Source of the DNA: Phycisphaerales bacterium | GTDB lineage: Bacteria > Planctomycetota > Phycisphaerae > Phycisphaerales > SM1A02 | Reading direction: 5' to 3' | Length of the DNA: 64,000 bases | Assembly: GCA_029260575.1 (NCBI GenBank) | Contig: JAJDDB010000003.1 | Span: forward strand, 62,001-126,000 | Part shown: one piece after another, positions 25,672 through 33,800 of the stretch | How the letters are laid out: every line of letters begins with the position of its first letter | How positions within the stretch are numbered: the stretch's first letter is position 1 | Notes under the pieces: generated by a model | The model's input: the letters and a program-made list of their open reading frames with translations, nothing else | What the model was told of the DNA's origin: nothing | Database searches by the model: none | Program-made: the position numbers and the translations under genes

Positions 25672-27468
25672 TCAGCTCGGGCAATCACCCCACGACTGAA
25701 GAAGACCGAGCAAATCAAACACGTCGACCACATTGTTCGGCGGCGCAATATCAGCGCCAGGCCCGTTTGTTGCCCAATTCATCAGAAGTTCCAACAGATC
25801 GAAGACATTCACCTGGCCGTCGGGCGAATTGGTGACTCCCGAATCAGTGATGTCTGCGAAGCAATCAAACGGTGACTCGTCACACACATCACCGATACCG
25901 TCGTTGTCCGCGTCCATCTGATCCACATTGGGTGTAGTCGGGCAATTGTCCGAACCATCGGGAATCGTGTCCCCGTCGGTATCGGGATTGCACGCGTCGC
26001 TACCCTGTAGGAATTCCTCCAGAAGCGAATCACCATCACCATCATTGTCAGACTCAAGCGTTCCGCCACACGGACCGTCGATTCGTTCCAGTCTGAGATC
26101 GTCGTAATACAACGATGCGGAACCATTGGCATAGAGATCGACAGCCGCAATGCCGAGCGCGCCACCGCCACCGCCAAGAACACCACCGGTCCATATGTAT
26201 TCAGTGACCAGATCGTCGTCGTAATATACGCGAGTCCAATCCTCTTCGATGTCAATGATGACTTGAATCTTCACCCAGCGATCACTGTCGTACGGCACAC
26301 TAATGCGATCATTCCCGTCGCCGTGAAACACTTTGAAGAGGCCGTCGTTGCTGTCAGTCTGAATCTGAACGGAGAAGTCAGAACTTGCCGGTGCATCCGG
26401 GTTGTATGTATTCATCAGAACAAAATAGGAACCGTCCAGTCCGCCGCCTCCGCCGGAAGTGAAACTGCTCGGGATGTACTGCCATGCGGTGAAGGACCAC
26501 GCGCCTTCATCAGCGCCGCAGATCGGATGCACAAGATCGGATGCCCCGCTGATGTCAACACTGTTGTCCGTGCTGCGCGATTGAGCGTCGGTAACCGGCG
26601 CATCAAACGAGATGTCATTGTCCCAACCTTCCCATCCGTTGAGTCCGTGCAATGATGTCGGCAAAACATAATCTTCGAAATCCTCGCTGCCGAAGCACTC
26701 ATCGAACACAACTGATGTCGACAGAAGCAGGTCATAATCAGATCCGCCGACCAATTCGAATACAGGTGTGAATTCGAGATCACGGCCGCCGGGGTACTGA
26801 TCATTGCTCAGCGTGCACAGCACCGGTGTGTCGAACCGAATGGAACCCAACGTCTGGTCGTAGACGCCGGAAATGAATTCACCACCGAGACCAAGCGTGA
26901 TGGTGTTCGTTCCTGTCGGATCACCGTTTTGGTCGTAGCTCGCCATCGAGAGATTCAGGTCAGTAATGAACGCAGGAATGCTGTTGGGTGGACCATTGGC
27001 CAGCATCACGGTCACCATGCCTGTTACATCACCGGGCTGCGAAAGTTGCTGCGATGCGAGCACGTTTCCGTTCACATCCAGGTTCGCTGTGTCAACAACT
27101 TCCAACACAGGTGTTGCGTTCGGCTGCAGTAGAAAAACCGTCGGCGAATCCGGAAGCAGCGGACCGGTTGCCATCGCGCCCCATTGTCCGCCCGTGAGAT
27201 ATGTCACCGCAGCACCTTTGGATCGGCACTTGCAATCGCTCCACAGAAAACCTGAAACGTCCTTGCAGTAGGCAGTCGCTCCGCATTGTGCGCCTGCACT
27301 GACACATGAGTAATGCATGTTTGAGGTTCGGTCCTTTTCGCACGCAGGCCAACCAGCCTGGACCGATGTCGCAGCGAGAAGGACCATCAGGCCGATGCAG
27401 GATGCAAGGACTCCTGATGGATGCCTGGATCGTAACAGTAATCGAGATGTCATTGTGTCTTGGACCAT
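25672..27468 (-). CDS. Secreted lectin-like protein with TSP3-type repeats and dockerin-like end
   Basis: A 598-residue exported protein. The signal peptide includes SGVLASCIGLMVLLAATSVQ with cleavage near QAG. A short Cys-rich segment follows (YSCVSAGAQCGATAYC). Residues about 280-460 look like a concanavalin/LamG-type beta sandwich (GLFKVFHGDGNDRISVPYDS, ASLYYDDLRLERI). Next are calcium-binding thrombospondin type 3 repeats (DPNT-type: NPDTDGDTIPDGSDNCPTTP, DADNDGIGDVCDES). It ends with the dockerin-like pair (GQVNVFDLLELLMNWA, NVVDVFDLLGLLQSWGDC). The frame runs to 27534, but AAGGAG lies 6 bases before ATG 27468. No enzyme motif is seen, so a carbohydrate-binding or structural role is likely. 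Confidence 0.8.
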   Translation of the reverse strand: MVQDTMTSRLLLRSRHPSGVLASCIGLMVLLAATSVQAGWPACEKDRTSNMHYSCVSAGAQCGATAYCKDVSGFLWSDCKCRSKGAAVTYLTGGQWGAMATGPLLPDSPTVFLLQPNATPVLEVVDTANLDVNGNVLASQQLSQPGDVTGMVTVMLANGPPNSIPAFITDLNLSMASYDQNGDPTGTNTITLGLGGEFISGVYDQTLGSIRFDTPVLCTLSNDQYPGGRDLEFTPVFELVGGSDYDLLLSTSVVFDECFGSEDFEDYVLPTSLHGLNGWEGWDNDISFDAPVTDAQSRSTDNSVDISGASDLVHPICGADEGAWSFTAWQYIPSSFTSGGGGGLDGSYFVLMNTYNPDAPASSDFSVQIQTDSNDGLFKVFHGDGNDRISVPYDSDRWVKIQVIIDIEEDWTRVYYDDDLVTEYIWTGGVLGGGGGALGIAAVDLYANGSASLYYDDLRLERIDGPCGGTLESDNDGDGDSLLEEFLQGSDACNPDTDGDTIPDGSDNCPTTPNVDQMDADNDGIGDVCDESPFDCFADITDSGVTNSPDGQVNVFDLLELLMNWATNGPGADIAPPNNVVDVFDLLGLLQSWGDCPS

Positions 27469-27656
27469 TGTGAACTCCTTGGCTTGTTGCCGGTTTTCCC
27501 CCGCACAGAGGTAATCCGGCGTGTCCGAGCTCATTTTCGGCTCGGGGCTCTACTCATGACTTCCCGTCGTCGCAGTCCGATCTTGCAGTTGTAATGCGGT
27601 ATTTTTTCGAAATTCAACGCGTATGATGAACCGCTGCACCTGCACAGGGGTGCCTC

Positions 27657-28256
27657 ATGATCAGCCGAGCCACCACCACAGCCCTGCTGAGCGACCTCAG
27701 CGACCCGGCCAACCACGAAGTCTGGAATGAATTCGACGGGAGATATCGCCCGATACTGCATGCGATGGGACGACGTTTGGGACTGACTGATGTTGATGCG
27801 GCAGATGCAGCACAGGAAGCATTGACACAGTTCGTGCGGGCGTATCAAGCCGGCCGATACGATCGGTCGCGCGGCCGATTGAGCTCCTGGCTCATTGGCA
27901 TAGCCCGACACTGCATCCTCGATGTCTGTCACGATCAGAAGCGGCAACGACCCGGGCGAGGCATGTCCGCGGTTGTCCAACTGCCTGATGAACACCACAT
28001 GACGATCATCTGGGACGAGCAATGCACCCAGGAGATACTCCGGCGAGCAATGTTGCGTTTGAAAACTGAGTCTCGCATGAAGCCCGACACCATTCGTGCA
28101 TTCGAATTGCTGACGTTTCACCAACAGTCACCGGCTCAGGTCGCTCGCGAGATGTCTATCCAGGAACCGGATGTGTATCTTGCAAAACACCGTTGTCTGA
28201 AGCGTTTACGATCGATTGTGTCTGATCTCGAAGAAGCTTTTGAAATCCACCGTTGA
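27657..28256 (+). CDS. ECF-type RNA polymerase sigma factor
   Basis: A 199-residue sigma-70 family factor. Region 2 is AADAAQEALTQFVRAYQAGR with the downstream helix GRLSSWLIGIARHCILDVCH. Region 4 is the helix-turn-helix SPAQVAREMSIQEPDVYLAK with HRCLKRLR. It belongs to the type found in planctomycetes next to Ser/Thr kinases. The kinase gene begins 10 bases after its stop, so the two are co-transcribed. The kinase carries an N-terminal zinc-finger-like segment that could bind the sigma factor. Target genes are unknown. It is divergent from the secreted lectin-like gene, 188 bases apart. Confidence 0.9.
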   Translation: MISRATTTALLSDLSDPANHEVWNEFDGRYRPILHAMGRRLGLTDVDAADAAQEALTQFVRAYQAGRYDRSRGRLSSWLIGIARHCILDVCHDQKRQRPGRGMSAVVQLPDEHHMTIIWDEQCTQEILRRAMLRLKTESRMKPDTIRAFELLTFHQQSPAQVAREMSIQEPDVYLAKHRCLKRLRSIVSDLEEAFEIHR

Positions 28257-28266
28257 ATGCGGCTGT

Positions 28267-30504
28267 ATGTCTGAAAAGCAACATCCCGACTGTCTTTCAT
28301 CGATGCAGATTGACCTGTATCTCGACAACAAGCTTGACGACAGTGTTGCGATCGCGCACCTTCAGGAATGTCAGACATGTAAGAGACAAATCGAAGAACA
28401 CCGGTCCAACAACCTGCTGCTTCGGCAGATCACAGATTCGATGACGGGTTCATTTCTTCATGAAACGCTGCAATCTGGTGAATCGCTGACTTCAATTTCT
28501 ATTGACGGTTACGAGATTCAGCGGGAAATCCGTCGGGGCGCGCAGGGCATTGTTTTCGAAGCCGTACAGCTGGCAGCCAAACGCAAGGTCGCACTCAAAC
28601 TCCTTCTGAGCGGCGCTTTTGCCACAACGGCCCAGCGCCGCCGATTCGAACGTGAGATCGAACTTGTCGCAGGCCTCGACCATCCCGGCATCGTCACCGT
28701 CTTCGACAGCGGCGTCACGCAGGCCGGCCAGCTGTATTTCGCAATGCAGTACGTCGATGGCATAACGCTCGACCAATGGACCGATTGCGCGATCACAGGC
28801 AGTACAGAGTCGAAACGCGATGTACTGCGCCAATGTCTCAACGTCCAAGCGCGGATCTGCCAGGCGGTGCATCACGCGCATTTGCATGGCATCATTCACC
28901 GCGATCTCAAGCCGGGGAACATCCTGATCGATTCCGATGACCAGCCGCATGTACTCGACTTCGGACTGGCCAAGCCCTTTGATCCTGAAACAATTCGCGC
29001 AAGCCAGACCGTCACGCAGGCAGGACAATTCATGGGCACGATCGCCTATGCAGCACCCGAACAAACCCGTGGCGATCCGACAGTCATTGATGTGCGCAGC
29101 GACGTCTACGCGCTTGGGGTGATCCTGTACGAAATGCTCAGTGGTACGCTGCCCATCGAACCAGATGCAGATCTGCGCGCGACACTTCGCGCCATCGTCG
29201 AGCTCACACCTGTACCACCATCGCACAGTTCCACGACAGCACTTCCGATCGATCGTGATCTGGACACGATTGTCATGACCGCGCTCGCAAAGGATCGCCC
29301 GCGGCGCTATCAATCCGCGCAAGCGCTCTTGGAGGATATCGAGCATTACCTCAATGGCGAACCGATCGACACCCGTCGTGACAGTTCGCTGTACGTTCTG
29401 CGCAAGAACCTCGTGCGGCATCGCATCGCACTGTCCATCGTCACGCTGTTCGTATTGCTGCTTGTCGGATTCAGCATATCAATGTCTATTCTGTATCAAC
29501 GAGCGACAATTGAAGCAGACAAGGTCAAACAAATAAACCTGTTTCTTGAAGACACGCTCGGTTCGGTGGAACCGATGACGCCCGGACAAGCGGTAACAGT
29601 TCGTGAAATGCTCGACGAAGCTGCCCAATGGATCGACATTGCCCTCAGCGACCAGCCGGAAGTTCAAGCTGCCATCCACACAACGATAGGCAATGGATAC
29701 CGCGCCCTTGGGCTGTATGACAGATCAAATTATCACTTCACAGAGTCGCTGCGCATTCGCAGAGATCTCTTCGGCGAACATCACGCGCAGGTCGCACAGA
29801 GTCTCAACGCAATGGCGCTGCTTCGCCACAGCGAAGGTCGTCTCGAGGAAGCACAGCAACTTTTTGAAGACGCACTTCGCATTCGCGAAGACGTGCTCGG
29901 CCACAATACGTATGAAGTTTCATTGACACACGCAAACCTGGCTCGCGTCTATCGAGACATGGAGGAATTCGACCAGTCGGAGCACCACATTCGTACCTCG
30001 CTTGCTGTACGCCGCGAGCTTTTTGGCAACACGCATCAGGATGTGGCAATGTGCCAGTTCAGTCTTGGCCAACTTGAGGTACTGCGCGGTGAGAATGAGA
30101 AAGCGATTGTGCTGCACCAACAGGCGTATGCCACGCGCATGCAGATACTACACCGGGATCATCCCGACCTTGAACGTTCGCAACACGCGATCGGAACGAT
30201 TCTTCTTGAACTGGATCGAACTGAAGAGGCGCTGCCATTCCTGCAGAAAAGCCACTCCGCTCGCGTCCAACGATTGGGATCAAGCCATTGGCACACCGCT
30301 TTGTCAGCATGTCTGCTCGGTGAAGCACTCCTCGATCTGGGACGTCATGAGGACAGTCAACGTCTCGTCGCACCGGCTGAGTCGATTCTCAGTCTAACTC
30401 TGGGGGCGGATGACACCCGCACTCAACATGCCAAAGTGTTACTGCAACAGTCGGAAACCCAAGATGAATCGCAGACACCGGACTCAGGCAACACGCAGAA
30501 GTAG
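28267..30504 (+). CDS. Ser/Thr protein kinase with zinc-finger-like N-terminus, one helix and TPRs
   Basis: A 745-residue membrane kinase. Residues about 15-45 look like an anti-sigma zinc finger (IAHLQECQTCKRQIEEH, with HxxxCxxC). The kinase domain follows at about 80-370: glycine loop IRRGAQGIVFEAV, ATP Lys in VALKLLL, catalytic HGIIHRDLKPGNILID, VLDFGLAKPF and an APE-like AYAAPEQTRGD. One transmembrane helix is at about 388-410 (ALSIVTLFVLLLVGFSISMS). Tetratricopeptide repeats fill the rest (for example FTESLRIRRDLFGEHHAQVA), presumably outside the cytoplasm. The upstream frame from 28216 overlaps the sigma gene, so ATG 28267 is chosen. The kinase probably controls the sigma factor by phosphorylation or sequestration. 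Confidence 0.92.
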   Translation: MSEKQHPDCLSSMQIDLYLDNKLDDSVAIAHLQECQTCKRQIEEHRSNNLLLRQITDSMTGSFLHETLQSGESLTSISIDGYEIQREIRRGAQGIVFEAVQLAAKRKVALKLLLSGAFATTAQRRRFEREIELVAGLDHPGIVTVFDSGVTQAGQLYFAMQYVDGITLDQWTDCAITGSTESKRDVLRQCLNVQARICQAVHHAHLHGIIHRDLKPGNILIDSDDQPHVLDFGLAKPFDPETIRASQTVTQAGQFMGTIAYAAPEQTRGDPTVIDVRSDVYALGVILYEMLSGTLPIEPDADLRATLRAIVELTPVPPSHSSTTALPIDRDLDTIVMTALAKDRPRRYQSAQALLEDIEHYLNGEPIDTRRDSSLYVLRKNLVRHRIALSIVTLFVLLLVGFSISMSILYQRATIEADKVKQINLFLEDTLGSVEPMTPGQAVTVREMLDEAAQWIDIALSDQPEVQAAIHTTIGNGYRALGLYDRSNYHFTESLRIRRDLFGEHHAQVAQSLNAMALLRHSEGRLEEAQQLFEDALRIREDVLGHNTYEVSLTHANLARVYRDMEEFDQSEHHIRTSLAVRRELFGNTHQDVAMCQFSLGQLEVLRGENEKAIVLHQQAYATRMQILHRDHPDLERSQHAIGTILLELDRTEEALPFLQKSHSARVQRLGSSHWHTALSACLLGEALLDLGRHEDSQRLVAPAESILSLTLGADDTRTQHAKVLLQQSETQDESQTPDSGNTQK

Positions 30505-30891
30505 TCCTGAGACGGCTCAGTCTGCCTGAGCACGTACCGAACATGCTGCTGATGGTGTGAATAACTTGTTTACAAATTTACTTTCTGATCACTAAAGTCT
30601 GGTCACATATCGCCTTAGGCTCCCAAGGCTTTGCAGCAGATTATCGGGTCATTCCATCTGGAACCGGGTGGTAGACACTTTGACAGAGAGAATGGCCAAC
30701 AAGTTTCCTGCATCACAATTGTGAAGCGCTTGTCAGCGGGTGCAACCTGCTGTCAGCAATGACCTTCTTCTGTTCTAATGCGCGTACGAGGGCGAGCATC
30801 CGGGAAGGTCGGTTCAAGGACTGCACTCCGGCTGCCGGAAAACTCCTCTCGGCAGAACGGGCTCCGCAACGGTGCCGACAGGAGTGGAAGA
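30505..30891 (+). other. Upstream region of the giant repeat protein gene
   Basis: 387 bases without a gene. A TTGACA hexamer at 30680-30685 is a possible -35 box, but no matching -10 is evident. The frame of the downstream gene is open from 30778, yet the segment before 30892 is not protein-like (Arg-rich, no signal). A ribosome site, AGGAGTGGAAGA, lies just before ATG 30892. The giant gene may be a target of the sigma factor encoded upstream; the sequence does not show it. Confidence 0.4.
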
Positions 30892-33800
30892 ATGATCTCG
30901 CAACTCAGTATGCGTGTGCTTGCTGCGGCGCTGATAGTGTCAACGTGGCTGGCCGCGCCTGCCTTCGGGCAAGTCGGCGTGTGTTGTTTTACCGATGGCT
31001 CGTGCATCGACGGAACGCCAGTCGATTGTCCGCTGGGAAGTACGTTCATTGAAGGCGCAACATGCGGACCCGTTGGCGCCTGTTGTCTGCCCGGTTTGCT
31101 GCCCAACGAGAACTGCATCCAGGCAACGCAGGTCTGTTGTGAATTGCTCGGCGGTTGTTTCGTCGGCGCGGGCGCGCAGTGCAACGACATAGCAGGCCAA
31201 TCGTTCTGTTCTGCGTTCGGCGCGTGCTGTCTGCCGGATGGCTCGTGTGAACAACGCTCGCTGGAGTGTTGCAAATCCGCAGGCGGGTGTTTTCAGGGCG
31301 CGGGAGTTGATTGCCAGGGCGCAATGTGTACCGGTGCGTGCTGCTTCCCTGATGGCACATGCAGCGACCTCAGCTCCTTGCAATGCGGCCAGTCCGGCGG
31401 CCAGTTCCGCGGCATCGGCACGAGCTGTGCAAATGTGATTTGCCAGACAACCGGCGCGTGCTGTTTTGATGATGGCACATGTACCAATGCGATGTCGTTC
31501 AACAACTGCCGGAATGCCGGCGGCCGATACATGGGCTTTGATGTCGCCTGTGCGGCCAATCTGTGTCGCGGTGCCTGCTGCCTCGGCGACGGTACATGTA
31601 CACTCAATCTGTCGTTTGACGAATGCGATGCGCTGGGCGGCGCATTTCAGGGCGATGGCAGCGTCTGTGATGTGGCCCCCTGCTGGCGCGAAGTGCTGTG
31701 CGAGGTCATCGAGAACCCGCCGTGCGCGAATGTCCCCTGTCAGATTGCAAACCCGCAGTTCATGAAATTCGACACGCTTGCCGACACACGCCAGCTTGAG
31801 AAGATGACGATCCGAATCGACGGCCGTGTCATTCTTCAGTTGACATTGACGAATAGTCCCGCCGCAGTTCAGGCTGAGCCAACGGATACAGTCGTCATCG
31901 AACAGGCATTCATTCCCGAGATTGCGCCGCTTGGCCCGATGCCGCCGATCGTCTTCATTGATGAAATGGAAACGGAGAGTTGTGCGCCGCCGCCCGCTCC
32001 GCCGATGTCACTGAATCCTGGTTGTAGTTGCGACTTCCAGGGTCCGCGCATCTACGACATGCCTGGCGGCAATACGTTTATGACGACCAATCCGGTTGAT
32101 CTTGCGCTGTTCACCAAGAACGGTATCGATCCGGACACGTTCAACATTCCCATTCAGGCATTTACGGATATCACTCCGAGTGGATCGAAGTTCCTGTTCA
32201 GCTCAGTCCCGCATAGAGTCGAAGCCAAGGTCACTGTGGAGTACACCTTTGCGCCGCTCGGTGCATGCTGTTTTCAAGATGGCTCCTGCGTTGATGGCAT
32301 ATCCCAGGATGAATGCGAGAATGTACAAATCGGCGTGTGGCAAGGCGATTTCACAGTCTGCGGTCCGATTGGCGCGTGCTGCCTTGCGGACAATACCTGT
32401 GTTGAAGTTGCCGAAGTCTGCTGTGACGATCTTGGTGGCACGTTCATCGCCGGCGTTGCAAACTGCAGTGCCGACGCTGGCGCGTGCTGCCTGCCTGATG
32501 GCAGTTGCGTCAGCGTGAATGAAACCTGCTGCGTCAATATTCTCGGCGGAACATTCATCAACGGCGCGTGCAGCGCAAGTACTGGTGCCTGCTGCCTGCC
32601 CGGCGGCAACTGCATCGAAATAAACGAAACATGCTGCCTGCAGCAGAACGGCACGTTCCTCGGCGACGGTGTCCAGTGCAGCGCCAACTCCGGCGCGTGC
32701 TGTCTGCCTAGCGGTTTGTGCATCGTCGTCAACGAGACATGCTGCCTGCAGCAAAACGGCACCTTCCTCGGCAATGGAGCACAGTGCAGCACACTGAGCG
32801 GCGCGTGTTGTTTGCCTAGTGGCGTGTGTATCGAGGTCAACGAATCATGCTGTCTGCAGCAGAACGGTGTCTTCATCGGTGACGGCACGACATGCAGCGC
32901 AAACTCCGGCGCGTGTTGTCTGCCAAGCGGTGTGTGCATTGAGGTAAATGAGACATGCTGCCTGCAGCAGGGCGGTACATTCCTCGGCGATGGCGTTACG
33001 TGTAGTGCTGATTCTGGTGCGTGCTGCCTTCCCACAGGTGTGTGCATCGAAGTCAATGAAACATGCTGCCTCAATCAGAGCGGCACGTTTCTCGGCGATG
33101 GCGTTGCCTGCAGCGCTGATACCGGTGCGTGTTGTCTGCCCGGTGGCGTCTGCACGGTCGTGAATGAATCGTGCTGTCTGCTGCAGGGCGGAACATTTCT
33201 CGGCGACGGCGTGCCCTGCAGTGTTAACTCCGGTGCGTGCTGCCTAAGCACCGGCGTGTGCATCGACGTCAACGAAACCTGCTGTCTCAATCAAGGCGGA
33301 ACGTTCATCGGCGGCCCCTGCAGCGGCGACTCCGGTGCGTGCTGCCTGCCGGGCGGCAACTGCATCGAAGTAAACGAAACATGCTGCCTGCAACAGGGCG
33401 GCACGTTCGTCGGCAACGGCATTAACTGTAGTCTCGATGCTGGTGCCTGTTGCCTTTCGGACGGCGACTGTATTGAAGTGAACGAAACATGCTGCGTACA
33501 ACAGGGTGGAACATTCCTCGGCGATGGTGCTACCTGCAGCGCGCTCTCGGGCGCATGCTGCCTGCCCAACGGCGTGTGTATCGAAGTGAATGAATCCTGC
33601 TGCCTGCTACAAGGCGGCGCGTTCCTCGGCGACGGTGTTACCTGCAGCGCACTTTCCGGCGCGTGCTGCCTGCCCAACGGTGTGTGCATCGAATTGAATG
33701 AATCCTGCTGCCTGCAACAAGGCGGCACATTCCTCGGTGACGGCGTCCCCTGCACCACAAATAACGGCGCATGTTGTCTGCCCAGCGGAGTATGCATTCA

